Assembly: GCA_021613375.1 (NCBI GenBank)
Contig: CM038718.1
Span: forward strand, 41,435,057 to 41,499,056
Direction: 5' to 3'
DNA: 64,000 nt
Origin: Megaleporinus macrocephalus
Lineage: Eukaryota; Chordata; Actinopteri; Characiformes; Anostomidae
Both the position numbers and the translations under genes were made by a program. Within the stretch, counting starts at the first letter, position 1. Every line of letters begins with the position of its first letter. The notes under the pieces are model-generated. The model made no database searches. It saw only the letters and a list, made by a program, of their open reading frames with translations, and had not been told where the DNA came from. Positions 10,646 through 23,330 of the stretch are shown one piece after another.

Positions 10646-12221
10646 GTCATTCTGACAGACTGTAATACACTACAGGAAGCGTAGGGGGCGCCGGTCATTC
10701 TGACAGACTGTAATACACTACAGGAAGTGTAGGGGGCGACGGTCATTCTGACAGACTGTAATACACTACAGGAAGCGTAGGGGGCGCCGGTCATTCTGAC
10801 AGACTGTAATACACTACAGGAAGCGTAGGGGGCGACGGTCATTCTGACAGACTGTAATACACTACAGGAAGCGTAGGGGGCGACGGTCATTCTGACAGAC
10901 TGTAATACACTACAGGAAGCGTAGGGGGGCGACGGTCATTCCGACAGACTGTAATACACTACAGGAAGCGTAGGGGGCGACGGTCATTCTGAGAGACTGT
11001 AATACACTACAGGAAGCGTAGGGGGTGACGGTCACTCTGACAGACTGTAATACACTACAGGAAGCGTAGGGGGTGACGGTCACTCTGACAGACTGTAATA
11101 CACTACAGGAAGCGTAGGGGGCGACGGTCATTCTGACAGACTGTAATACACTACAGGAAGCGTAGGGGGCGCCGGTCATTCTGACAGACTGTAATACACT
11201 ACAGGAAGCGTAGGGGGCGACGGTCATTCTGACAGACTGTAATACACTACAGGAAGCGGTAGGGGGGGCGCCGGTCGTTCTGACAGACTGTAATACACTA
11301 CAGGAAGCGTAGGGGGCGACGGTCATTCTGACAGACTGTAATACACTACAGGAAGCGTAGGGGGCGCCGGTCATTCTGACAGACTGTAATACACTACAGG
11401 AAGCGTAGGGGGCGACGGTCATTCTGACAGACTGTAATACACTACAGGAAGCGTAGGGGGCGACGGTCATTCCGACAGACTGTAATACACTACAGGAAGC
11501 GTAGGGGGCGACGCTCATTCTGAGAGACTGTAATACACTACAGGAAGCGTAGGGGGTGACGGTCACTCTGACAGACTGTAATACACTACAGGAAGCGTAG
11601 GGAGTGATGGTCACTCTAACAGACTGTAATACACTACAGGAAGCGTAGGGGGCGACGGTCATTCTGACAGACTGTAATACACTACAGGAAGCGTAGGGGG
11701 CGACAGTCATTCTGAGAGACTGTAATACACTACAGGAAGCGTAGGGGGCGACGGTCATTTTGACAGACTGTAATACACTACAGGAAGCGTAGGGGGCGAC
11801 GGTCATTCTGACAGACTGTAATACACTTCAGGAAGCGTAGGGGGCGATGGTCATTCTGACAGACTGTAGTACACTACAGGAAGCGTAGGGGGCGACGGTC
11901 ATTCTGACAGACTGTAATACACTTCAGGAAGCGTAGGGGGCGACGGTCATTCTGACAGACTGTAATACACTACAGGAAGCGTAGGAGATGACGGTCACTC
12001 TGACAGACTGTAATACACTACAGGAAGCGTAGGGGGCGCCGGTCATTCTGACAGACTGTAATACACTACAGGAAGCACAGGGGGCGACGGTCACTCTGAC
12101 AGACTGTAATACACTACAGGAAGCGTAGGGGGCGACAGTCATTCTGACAGACTGTAATACACTACAGGAAGCGTAAGGGGCGACCGTCATTCTGACAGAC
12201 TGTAATACACTATAGGAAGCG
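10646..12221 (-). repeat. 48-bp minisatellite, array 1 (about 33 copies)
   Basis: Read on the + strand the unit is gtcattctgacagactg, then taatacactacaggaag, then cgtagggggcgacg. The 48-bp length is 16 codons, so the minus strand stays open for up to 298 codons with the repeat MTVAPYASCSVLQSVR. There is no upstream gene structure. Main variants are gcgacgg/gcgccgg/gtgacgg and cattctgac/cactctgac. Each unit has several CpGs and an AGGGGGCG core. The same unit recurs in opposite orientation at 53.2-54.1 kb. Confidence 0.97.
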
Positions 12222-13444
12222 TCTGTCTTTCTTGACTACCTAGAGCTGCAGCACTGGTCTGCCTCAGGGTGGCGCTGTAAGAAACCTGTTCACCCAAGTG
12301 ATCCTTCAAAGGCCAGCAACTGGAACTATGCCCAACTATACCTACAGTTTGGTGCTCATTTCTCAGTAACCGTGTGGAAGACCTACCAAAGTAGAAACAA
12401 ACTTAACACAGGACCATGTCTTAGGCTGATCATTTGCATGTTAAAGGGGTAAATTGTGTAAAATTACACGTTTGGTTGCTATAACGATTGACAAGCGGCA
12501 GGTGATTGACAGGTGGGGGGTGGAACTGGACCTGTACGAGGACCACAGCGAACGCTGAGGTGTGTTCGTGTAGAGCAGAACCAGCACTTGAGCTCAGATT
12601 TATGGGCGACATTTACGAGAGGGCGAGAGTCAGAGAGTGACGGTTCAAGCCGAGGGTGATATAGGGCTCACTATCACCCAGACAGCCGCTCACGCGCCAT
12701 CCCATCCCCGGCGGTCCGAAAAGGCCAGCCTTTACAGCCCCTGTTTGATATATGCTGTTTCACTCTCTGCTTTTATTTAAGAGCTCCCTCGCTCAACCTT
12801 TTCTCTTCAGTGTCATTTATGAACATGTTAAGGGTCTAATTCCACGTTATCTCCTGCTTATTTACTTTTACTGGGTCGGGGTGGGTAAGCTGTGGCTTTC
12901 CATATAACTCGCTATTATCTTCGTAAAGATTCCCATTATTGGAGGCTCATAGGGTTTTTCTTATTCTGCTTTCTTTCCACTTTCTCATGACATTTGCCTT
13001 TTATTTCCCGCGTTTCTGAAGTCTGTACTGATTTGTAATCCATTTTCACCAGTCGCTATATTTTCACTACATTCCAGTATAAATTTTATTCTGTAATAAT
13101 TCTGTTACAGGGTCATCAACATGCATTGTGTCTATTATTTTCCCAAAAAATGAAATATCAAATTATTCATCAACACAATGTGTGAATTTTCAGTGCATCC
13201 ATATAAAATTTATTTTGGTGTGCCTACAAAAAGTCATGTGGTGCAGCCGTCCAACCATATTGCTGAGTAAGGAAACTTCCTGATGTGTCATGTGGCACAA
13301 CTGAAAACAAGGGACTTTTATTTTGACATGCTTTTACAAAAAATGGGCTAAGGTGTTGCATCATAAAGACGACCCCAACTGACCTCAAGTCATGAGTCGA
13401 TGCCAAGATCAGTAATCCCATTTCACAAATTTTGTGTTTCTTGA
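12222..13444. other. Unique interval, part of it conserved-looking
   Basis: No gene is recognised. The stretch 12,690-13,030 is unique and contains tttgatatatgctgtttc, accttttctcttcag (acceptor-like) and cccattattggaggctc, so it may be regulatory. The stretch 13,030-13,440 is AT-rich with no clear feature. A minus-strand 60-codon frame at 12,430-12,612 has no domain. Confidence 0.4.
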
Positions 13445-14712
13445 TGTTTGTTAATGATTTTGGTGAGAATGGTTTAGTTTAGCATGTCAGGTGGTACAAC
13501 CTGCTCAGCAAAACCATGAACACGTGTCATTATTAGAATAATGTTCATTTATTTGGTACAATTGAACAAATTCAATGAACAAATGAACAAATTCAAGTAT
13601 TAACTTGAGTCAAAAGATACAGGTTTCTAGGGGTGTCTTACTGCACAACTGTTCAATTAGAAATTAGTCTGAAAAGTCAGGTGGTGCAACCAGTAAGTCA
13701 AATTGTGTAACCGGGCCTGCTTTAATGACTTAAATAGTTAAATAAAAAATTTGAAAGGCTTCTATGGATGTCTTAGTAGATAACTGTTCATTTAAAAATT
13801 AGTCTGAGAAGTCAAATGGTGTAACCAGCAAGTCAGATGGTGCAACCAGGAAGTCACATGGTGAAACCAGACTGGCTGCAATGACTAAAATAGGCAAATA
13901 ACAGTGTTGAAATGTTTCTATGGATGTCTTTGTAGATAAGTGTTCATTTAAAAATTAGTCTGAGATGTCAGGCGGTGCAACCAATAAGGTACAAACATTA
14001 AATCGAATTGTGCAACTGGACCTGCTTTATTGACTAAAATAGGCAAATAAAGCTTTGGAGTGTTCCTATGGTCTTTGTAGATAAGTGTTCACTTAAAAAT
14101 TAGTCTGAGATGTCAGGCAGTGCAACCAGTAACCCAAATGGTGAAACCAGTAAATCAGACGGTGCAACCAGATCTTCTTTAATGACTAAAAAGGCTAATT
14201 AAAGTTTTGACAGGTTTCTAAGGGTGTCTTAGAAGATAACTGTTGATCTAAACATTAGTCTGAGATATCAAGTGGTGCAACCAGTGAGTCAAATGGTGCA
14301 ACCAGACCTGCTTTAATGACTAAAATTGGCAAATAAAAGCTTTGAAAGGTTTCTCTGGATGTCTTAATAGATAACTGTTTATTTAAAAATTAGTTTGAAA
14401 AGCCAGGTGGTACAACCAGCAAGTCAAATGGTGCAACTAGTAAGTCAAATGGTGCAAACGGACCTGCTTTAATGACTGAAATAGGCTAATAAAAGCTTTG
14501 ACAGGTTTCTATGGGTGTCTTAGGAGATAACCATTGATATAAAAATAGTCTGAGATATCAAGTGGTGCAACCAGTGAGTCATAAGGTGCATCCGGACCTG
14601 CTTTAATGGCTAAAATAGGCAAATAAAAGCTTTGAAAGGTTTCTCTGTATGTCTTAGTAAATAACTGTTCATTTAAAAATTAGACTGAGAAGTCAGGTGG
14701 TGCAACAACAAA
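13445..14712. repeat. Degenerate array with unit of about 135-156 bp
   Basis: About eight copies are marked by ggtttctatggatgtctt (near 13,622, 13,760, 13,914, 14,062, 14,213, 14,348, 14,504, 14,639). Each is followed by aaaaattagtctgaga and by repeats of aagtcaaatggtgcaacc, a shorter internal repeat of 15-18 bp. Divergence between copies is substantial. Confidence 0.9.
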
Positions 14713-15330
14713 CTATATAACCAACCAAGCTTACCGATTATATCTCCAATAATTCCATTAACAAACAAACCAACCTACAACCTACACAACTACAACTGGG
14801 TCAAATCACCACATATTTCAGAAACAAACCACAGACTGAATAAACTTACAACAAAACAACTATAGTTTGGCCACGTGACCTTAAAAACAACCTGACTGTT
14901 GAAATTGCTGGTCACATCCCCATAAATATTTCCACTGAACCAACAAATAAATAAATCTGTTTTTACTGGCAGATGACCTGGGGTCAAAAATCTGTGGCTT
15001 GACCCAAAAACACCCACAACTCAACAAGCACGGCTCCATCAATTCTCCATTAACTTCATTAACAACCCAACCAACACCACCCGATTGAGAAACTCCATAG
15101 AACACATGATCTAAACACATTAACTGGGTCGAATCCCTATAAACCTAACAACAAAACAACTGAATGTGGGTCTTTGACCCTATGAAATTGGTGACCGTGT
15201 TAACTATCTAAAACCCTTACAACCATTCATTTGATTATTGGGTCAAATCCCCATCTGACTCAACAATAAAAGACTGGGCCAAATCTATGCAAACCAATAA
15301 CCCGACACGTTTGTTCTCATGTGTAGTCTT
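14713..15330. repeat. Very degenerate repeat, ctgggtcaaatcc words
   Basis: Loosely repeated words such as actgggtcaaatcacc, cctaacaacaaaacaac and aaccaaccaac suggest an old tandem array related to the clearer array starting near 15,845. Unit boundaries cannot be fixed by eye. Confidence 0.5.
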
Positions 15331-15681
15331 GTTTCTCCAGATGAAGCGTGTCACTACATCATTGTGTAAGTGTGTTACGTAATAATAATTATGTTTCAAC
15401 TAACCAGACAAAGATCTTCGCTCTGAAACTTGTGGTTTCGCCACCCATCCTTCAAGAATTTATTTCTCGAATCAAACCCACATGCAGTTCTGTGATTTGA
15501 GTCATGACCCTGATAGGGATTTCACCCAGCTATGGAGCTGAGTGAAACTGAGACGACGAGTGTCATTTCCTCGAACTTTGTCATAAAGGTTCGCAAACAT
15601 ATACAATATCGAAATATAGGTCACCCAGACGTAAACACTAAGAAAAACCCCTCTCCATCTCGCACGCTCATAATCCTCTCC

Positions 15682-15713
<32 letters not shown>

Positions 15714-15844
15714 GCCTGCTAAAATATTTAGAGTGGCGCTTGTTCTGATCCCTTTACAGGAACAGGTGGGGTCAGGAGCCAGGGTTATTCACTTCCTCTC
15801 AGCCGGAGCTAAAGTGTCGTGCTCATGACAGACAGCACTCAGTG
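15331..15844. other. Unique interval with CT microsatellite
   Basis: Unique sequence interrupted by a CT tract at 15,677-15,714. The 98-codon + frame at 15,532-15,828 runs through the CT tract and has no recognisable domain. The part after the tract, 15,720-15,840, is GC-richer and could be a small regulatory island. Confidence 0.4.
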
Positions 15845-16965
15845 GCTGGGTCAACTCCCATATAACCCCCAAACAGATTCACATCTGAAACAACAGTCTA
15901 AGCCTGGGTTACGTCCCCATACCCAACCACAAAAACCTAACTTTAGTACAAATACCCAGAAGGGAAACCTATGACTGGATCAAATCCCATATACCCACAA
16001 ATAGAATTACATCTAAACAATCTAAGACTGGGTTAAGTCCCCATAAGCCTTAGAGCCTAAAGCATCCCTAAGACCCTCACTTCAGTAGGTTCAAATCCCT
16101 AGGATGGACAACTAGGATTAAATCAAATCCCATAAACACCCAAACAGATTCACATCTGAAACAACAGTCTAAGACTGGGTTAAGTCTCCATATGCCTTAG
16201 AACCTAAAGCATCACCAAAACCTTCACTTCAGTAGGTTCAAATGGGTTACGTTCCCAAAAACCTTATTTTAGTGTGTTCGAATACTTAGAAAAGACAACT
16301 ATGACTGGATCAAACATCATATACCACAAAGGAGATTTACATCTAAGCAATCTACGACTGGGCTAAGTGCTCATAAGCCTATCAGCATCCCCAAAAACCT
16401 CACTTCAGTAGCTTTAAATCCCCAGAAGAGACCACTATAACTGGATCAAATACCATATACAACCAAACAGATTCACATCTGAAACAACAATCTAAGACTG
16501 GGTTAAGTCTCCATATGCGTCTGAGCCTAAAGCATCACCAAAACCTTCACCTCAGTAGGTTCAAATCCCCAGAAGGGACAACTATGTCTGAATCAAATCC
16601 CATATACCACCAAACAGATTTACATCTAAACAATATAAGACTGGATTAAGTCTCCATAAACCTCAGAGGCTAAAACATCCCTAAAAAAATTACTCTAGTT
16701 GGTTCAAATCCCCAGGACAGACAACTAGGATTGAATCAAATCCCATATACACCCAAACAGAATGCCATCTGAGACATCAATCTAAGACTGGGTTAAGTCC
16801 TCAAAGCCTCAAATCCTAAAGCATCCCAAAAAAACTTCACTTTAATTGGTTCAAATCCCTAGAATGGACAACTATGGCTGAATCAAATCCCATATACACC
16901 CAAACAGATTTACATCTAAACGATACAAGACTGGGTTAGATCCCCATAAACCTCAGAGAATAGTT
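15845..16965. repeat. Degenerate array with unit of about 146 bp
   Basis: Copies are marked by aagactgggttaagtc at about 15,900, 16,026, 16,172, 16,354, 16,494, 16,637, 16,784 and 16,928. Spacing is mostly 126-150 bp, with one interval of about 180. Shared internal words are cctaaagcatccc, cagtaggttcaaatcccc and acccaaacagattcacat. Confidence 0.92.
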
Positions 16966-16967
16966 AA

Positions 16968-18816
16968 TTTCTTCATTCCTTTATCACCACCAACATTGTT
17001 CCTCTATCCCTTCATTCCTTTATCATAACCAACACTGTTCCTTCATCCCTTCATTCCTTTATCATCACCAACACTGTTCCTTCATCCCTTCATTCCTTTA
17101 TCATCACCAACACTGTTCCTTCATCCCTTCATTCCTTAATCATCACCAACACTGTTCCTTCATCCTTCATTTCCTTATCACCACCAACACTGTTTCTTCC
17201 TCCCATCATTCCTTATATCACCCACCAACACTTTTCCCTTCATCCCCACCAACACTGTTCCTTCATCCCTTTATTCCTTTATCACCAACACTGTTCCTTC
17301 ATCCCTTCATTTCCTTATCACCACCAGCACTGTTTCTTCATTCCTTTATCATCACCAACACTGTTCCTTCATCCCTTCATTCCTTTTTCATCACCAACAC
17401 TGTTCCTTCATCCCTTCATTCCTTTATCATCACCAACACGGTTCCTTCATCCTTTCATTTCCTTATCACCACCAGCACTGTTTCTTCATTCCTTTATCAT
17501 CACCAACACTGTTCCTTCATCCCTTCATTCCTTTATCATCACCAACACTGTTCCTTCATCCCTTCATTCCTTTATCATCACCAACACTGTTCCTTCATCC
17601 CTTCATTCCTTTATCATCACCAACACGGTTCCTTCATCCCTTCATTCCTTTATCATCACCAACACTGTTCCTTCATCCCTTCATTTCCTTATCACTACCA
17701 GCACTGTTTCTTCATTCCTTTATCACCACCAGCACTGTTTCTTCATTCCTTTATCATCACCAACACTGTTTCTTCATCCCTTCATTCCTTTATCATCACC
17801 AACACTGTTCCTTCACCCCTTCATTCCTTTATCATCACCAACACTGTTTCTTCATCCCTTCATTCCTTTATCCTCACCAACACTGTTCCTTTGTCCCTTC
17901 ATTCCTTTATCATCACCAACACTGTTCCTTCATCCCTTCATTCCTTTATCACCAACACTGTTCCTTCATCCCTTCATTCCTTTATCATCACCAACACTGT
18001 TCCTTCATCCCTTCATTCCTTTATCATCAACACTGTTCCTTCATCCTTTAATTTTTCGTCCATCACCAACATTGTTACTTCGTCCCTTCATTCCTTTATC
18101 ATCACCAACACTGTTCCTTCATCCTTTCATTTTTCGTCCATCACCAACACTGTTCCTTCATCCCTTCATTCCTTTATCATCACCAACACTGTTCCTTCAT
18201 CCCTTTATCATCACCAACACTGTTCCTTCATCCCTTCATTTCTTTATCACTACCAGCACTGTTTCTTCATTCCTTTATCACCACCAGCACTGTTTCTTCA
18301 TTCCTTTATCATCACCAACAATGTTCCTTCATCCCTTCATTCCTTTATCATCACCAACACTGTTCCTTGATTCCTTCATTCCTTTATCATCTCCAACACT
18401 GTTCCTTCGTCCCTTCATTCCTTTATCATCACCAACATTGTTCCTTCATCCCTTCATTCCTTTATCATCACCAACACTGTTCCTTCATCCCTTCATTTCC
18501 TTATCACTACCAGCACTGTTTCTTTATTCCTTTATCATCACCAACACTGTTCCTTCACCCCTTCATTTCTTTATCATCACCAACACTGTTTCTTCATCCC
18601 TTCTTTCCTTTATCCTCACCAACACTGTTCCTTCGTCCCTTCATTCCTTTATCATCACCAACACTGTTCCTTCATCCTTTCATTTTTCGTCCATCACCAA
18701 CATTGTTACTTCGTCCCTTCATTCCTTTATCATCACCAACACTGTTCCTTCATCCCTTCATTCCTTTATCATCCCCAACACTGTTCCTTCATCCCTTCAT
18801 CCCTTTATCATCACCA
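16968..18816. repeat. 39-bp minisatellite (about 47 copies)
   Basis: The unit is ttcattcctttatcatca followed by ccaacactgttccttcatccc. Because 39 bp is 13 codons, overlapping + frames stay open for up to 262 codons (SFIITNTVPSSLH-type repeats). Longer blocks recur, including a variant ttcatttttcgtccatcac near 18,050, 18,125 and 18,675. No signal peptide or gene context supports translation. Confidence 0.97.
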
Positions 18817-19124
18817 CATCCCAGAACCCAACCTACTGTATCTGCTTTAATGCCCAGTAAATCTCACTGTCCAAACTGCCTAGTTTATAGCTGATCCAGT
18901 GTCCACGTTTTAATAGATGTCATACCTCGGTGAGGGACTAACCTAATTCTGGTGTTGAGGACAGGAATAACGTTACTGGTCTGGCTTGAGGCGTCTGAAT
19001 CCAGAGCTGCTCCTGTTAGAAGGCTGTTTTCAGAAAAATGCAACAATAATCTCGAATTTAACACCATCTGAAGCCTGTAGATCATCAGACGCCCATATCG
19101 TTGCTGGCGGGGTTGTTGTGTAAG
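18817..19124. other. Unique spacer
   Basis: No repeat, RNA gene or coding exon is recognised. A minus-strand 66-codon frame at 18,885-19,085 has no known domain. Confidence 0.5.
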
Positions 19125-19485
19125 TAAAGGATTACAGGGGTATTTGACAAAGGAAATATTGGCCTGAATGTCTTAGTGTGAGGCTTTCAGACAAGCTTTT
19201 AGTGATTATTGTCATGTCCATCACAGCTGGCCTTCATTCAACGAGGCGGCCTGGCTTCATTTCAAAAGCCATTACTAGCGATCAATGTCACTTTACTTAT
19301 TCATTTGACTGGCCCTTTGGTTCATTCCAATTATGCCTGGTTTGATTTGAGCCTCCCATTTCAAAGGTGCCTGAGCTTCGCCGAGCAAACGTTGGCAGGT
19401 GGAGTTTGTGGGAAAATTTTAGATGGACAAGTAAGAGATTCTTGGTCACCAGGCTTCAATGTGTGCATATGTTCTTTGTACTGAC
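19125..19485. promoter_or_regulatory. Candidate conserved noncoding element D
   Basis: A 360-bp unique block of balanced composition. Homeodomain and TCF/Sox-like words include gtgattattgtcatg near 19,202, cttcattcaacgag, agccattactagcgatcaa near 19,269, cattccaattatgcc near 19,323 and tggtttgatttgagcc near 19,338. A 91-codon + frame crosses it but lacks a recognisable domain or splice context. It is the longest such island in the left half. Confidence 0.42.
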
Positions 19486-19984
19486 TTCAGAAATAACTGG
19501 ATATACAGTGAAATGGATGATATATACTTAGGCAGGTAGAAGGAAAGGGGCCTTTAAACGTTAAGGATCTTAAGTGGCACTACAGTAGAGTCTGCTATTC
19601 GAATGGTCAGCCCATCAGGGTTTTTCCTTGGTAGATACAGTCAAGCAAGCTCCTCTATAGGTTGGCTTTGAGACTTAAGATACGTAATAGGTTGTTTTCA
19701 CCAGTCCAGATGGAGGCAGTGCTTGAAGAACTGAGTAGAGGAGATGGAGGTGAGGAGATATCAGGAGAGAAAGATCCAAACAGAAGATCTCAGTAGATGT
19801 TAGAGGTGATGCTGATGTGATGAAGAGAGGTTTGAGCTGAACTGAAAGATGAGCTGATATCGAGCAGCAGATTAAGAACCACCAAGAAAACAAACCACCA
19901 CATACTAAAGTGTTGAGCTACAACTTATGTGTTGGTGGTTGGTGGACCTCGATATCGTGATCACCAGTGTTCACCCTCAGATGA
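19486..19984. other. Unique interval
   Basis: No gene is recognised. The stretch 19,700-19,880 is purine-rich (gaggagatggaggtgagg) but not a simple repeat. Short open frames here are unremarkable. Confidence 0.4.
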
Positions 19985-20190
19985 CCCTTACACACTACAA
20001 TACTCACTCCTACTGACCACCAGCACCAGCTCAGCTTCTCCTTCACCAGTTCTCCTGTTTCTACCTTAAATGGAGGTGCAGGTATGTTCTGGCTCCTGCT
20101 GCACTGTTTAAGGTGGAACAGGAAAACGGGTGAATGAGCTGCTTCACCCTCGTGCACTCAGTAGGAGTGAGTATTGTAGAGTGAACAGTT
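19985..20190. mobile_element. Palindromic MITE-like element
   Basis: The arms actacaatactcactcctac (from about 19,997) and gtaggagtgagtattgtag (from about 20,161) are inverted copies. Inner arms ctccttcaccagttctcctg and caggaaaacgggtgaatgag pair imperfectly, as do ctaccttaaa (20,061) and tttaaggtgg (20,107). The whole block could fold into one imperfect hairpin centred near 20,088. The inner word tttaaggtggaac recurs at four other places in the window, which supports a dispersed element. Confidence 0.6.
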
Positions 20191-20689
20191 GGTCTGTGGG
20201 TGATGTGACTGGTCACTGGTGAGACGTTTAAAACCACAGCTACAAGAAACTAGAACAGGAAGTTCAGTCACTCGTCCTGACGGCAGACGAAGGTTCGTTT
20301 AGTTTTGAGTGCATGTATATATAAACCACAGACATTCTGAAAGAGTGTGATAGCGCCCCCCTATGTGGAAAATCACTCACTGCCCTCCATTTGAAGTTCG
20401 CAGCACAGCAATGCAGTGGTGCAAACAACCTATTTCCAGTAGGCGGGTCACTCCAGGCCTTCTGAAGTTCTACATTCGTCACGAATTGTGAGCATGATCG
20501 TGTATCTTAGCCCGGTTTGAGGCGGCAGCTCCAGGCCACAATTCTCTACTGAAAACTCCAACACACAGGGTAATAATTATATTAGTGTCTATTGTATGAC
20601 TCATATAATACATATGGAGCTCAAAACATCCATATTTATCCCCAAACAAGCAAAGGAAATGTTAATGTGGACCAACATTAGCTCCATAT
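20191..20689. other. Unique interval with a CTCF-like word
   Basis: No gene is recognised. The minus strand of 20,352-20,369 reads ccacataggggggcgcta, close to the CTCF core with one extra G. A tatatataa box near 20,317 has no associated exon. Confidence 0.35.
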
Positions 20690-20830
20690 TAATTAGTGTT
20701 GCACTGATCCAGATACTGTACAGGTGTCTGTGCAGATATTGGTACTTAACAGAGTATCAGTATTGGTGATGTGGATACTGAGACCTATGACCGACACCAC
20801 AAAGCCATATCCGTTGTGCACACATGTTGA
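20690..20830. mobile_element. Possible dispersed-repeat relic
   Basis: The passage tgttgcactgatccagata followed by alternating gatact and agtatc words resembles a fish dispersed repeat rich in GATAC/GTATC. No terminal repeats could be placed. Family not identified. Confidence 0.25.
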
Positions 20831-21169
20831 CATGCTGGCTGTATCTGCTGTATTTGGTGGTATGAACTCTAACGAGTTGCTAACCTGAATATCTGAGCAG
20901 CTTCTTTCAGTAAATCCCTGATTTCAGTCCGAGTTACTGTCAGTCTATATTGTTACTGAATCCTGCCTGTGCTGCCTCCGTTGGTCAGCTGTATCACTCA
21001 GCACAGGTCTCCGGGAGATCTCAAGTGGGTCTCAGTAAGGTCTCGTTGCTTTGATCAAACCTGAAAATTCTTTGAAAGTGCTGCTACAGCGTGAAGGACA
21101 GTGATACCCAGAGATGCAGCGCGGGTGAACAAGCCACACATACGAGATATATACAACTTCAACATTCAA

Positions 21170-23330
21170 CAGAAAATATATAACAAAGATCCTTTACATT
21201 TACTTACGCTGTTAAACACGATTCTTATTACTGATTATATAACAGTAAATACTACATATATACAGTAAATAAACTATAAAGATACTTTACATTCACTTAC
21301 GCTGTTAAACACGATTCTTATTACTGATGATATAACAGTAAATACTACATATATACAGTAAATAAACTATAAAGATACTTTACATTCACTTACGCTGTTA
21401 AACACGATTCTTATTACTGATGATATAACAGTAAATACTACATATATACAGTAATTAAACAATAAAGATACTTTACATTCACTTACGCTGTTAAACACGA
21501 TTCTTATTACTGATTATATAACAGTAAATACTACATATATACAGTAAATAAACTATAAAGATACTTTACATTCACTTACGCTGTTAAACACGATTCTTAT
21601 TACTGATTATATAACAGTAAATACTACATATAAACAGTAAATAAACAATAAAGATACTTTACATTCACTTATGCTGTTAAACACGATTCTTATTACTGAT
21701 TTTATAACAGTAAATACTACATATATACAGTAAATAAACAATAAAGATACTTTACATTCACTTACGCTGTTAAACACGATTCTTATTAAAGATTATATAA
21801 CAGTAAATACTACATATATACAGTAAATAAACAATAAAGATACTTTACATTCACTTACGCTGTTAAACACGATTCTTATTAATGATTATATAACAGTAAA
21901 TACTACATATATACAGTAAATAAACAATAAAGATACTTTACATTCACTTACGCTGTTAAACACGATTCTTATTACTGATTCATATAACAGTAAATACTAC
22001 ATATAAACAGTAAATAAACAATAAAGATACTTTACATTCACTTACGCTGTTAAACACGATTCTTATTACTGATTATATAACAGTAAATACTACATATAAA
22101 CAGTAAATAAACTATAAATACATTTTACATTCACTTACACTGTTAAACACGATTCTTATTACTGACTATATAACAGTAAATACTACATATATACAGTAAA
22201 TAAACTATAAAGATACTTTACTTTCACTTACGCTGTTAAACACGATTCTTATTACTGATTATATAACAGTAAATACTACATATATACTGTAAATAAACAA
22301 TAAATACACTTTACATTCACTTACGCTGTTAAACACGATTCTTATTACTGATTATATAACAGTAAATACTACATATAAACAGTAAATAAACAATAAAGAT
22401 ACTTTACATTCACTTACGCTGTTAAACACGATTCTTATTACTGATTATATAACAGTAAATACTACATATATACAGTAAAATAAACAATAAAGATACTTTA
22501 CATTCACTTACGCTGTTAAACACGATTCTTATTAAAGATTATATAACAGTAAATACTACATATATACAGTAAATAAACAATAAAGATACTTTACATTCAC
22601 TTACGCTGTTAAACACAATTCTTATTAATGATTATATAACAGTAAATACTACATATAAACAGTAAATAAACAATAAAGATACTTTACATTCACTTATGCT
22701 GTTAAACACGGTTCTTATTAATGATTATATAACAGTAAATACTACATATAAACAGTAAATAAACTATAAAGATACTTTACTTTCACTTACACTGTTAAAC
22801 ACAATTCTTATTACTGATTATATAACAGTAAATACTACATATAAACAGTAAATAAACTATAAATACATTTTACATTCACTTACACTGTTAAACACGATTC
22901 TTATTACTGATTATATAACAGTAAATACTACATATATACAGTAAATAAACTATAAAGATACTTTACATTCACTTACACTGTTAAACACGATTCTTATTAC
23001 TGACTATATAACAGTAAATACTACATATATACAGTAAATAAACTATAAAGATACTTTACTTTCACTTACGCTGTTAAACACGATTCTTATTACTGATTAT
23101 ATAACAGTAAATACTACATATATACTGTAAATAAACAATAAATACACTTTACATTCACTTACGCTGTTAAACACGATTCTTATTACTGATTATATAACAG
23201 TAAATACTACATATATACAGCAAATAAACAATAAAGATACTTTACATTCCCTTACGCTGTTAAACACGATTCTTATTACTGATTATATAACAGTAAATAC
23301 TACATATATACAGTAAATAAACAATAAATA
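21170..23330. repeat. 93-bp AT-rich satellite (about 23 copies)
   Basis: The unit contains cacttacgctgttaaacacg, attcttattactgatta, tataacagtaaatacta and catatatacagtaaataaac. Copies are about 93 bp apart (for example 21,196 and 21,289). Diagnostic variants recur at fixed multiples: ttattaaaga at 21,783 and 22,529 (746 bp) and ctttcactta at 22,221 and 23,059 (838 bp). This shows higher-order units of eight and nine monomers. No coding potential. Confidence 0.97.

Noticed and set aside
10910..11806. 298-codon minus-strand open frame
   Set aside because: It is a direct consequence of a stop-free 48-bp tandem unit; there is no promoter, splice or domain evidence.
17891..18894. Open frames of 159-262 codons
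   Set aside because: They overlap in several frames of a 39-bp minisatellite, as expected when the unit is a multiple of three.
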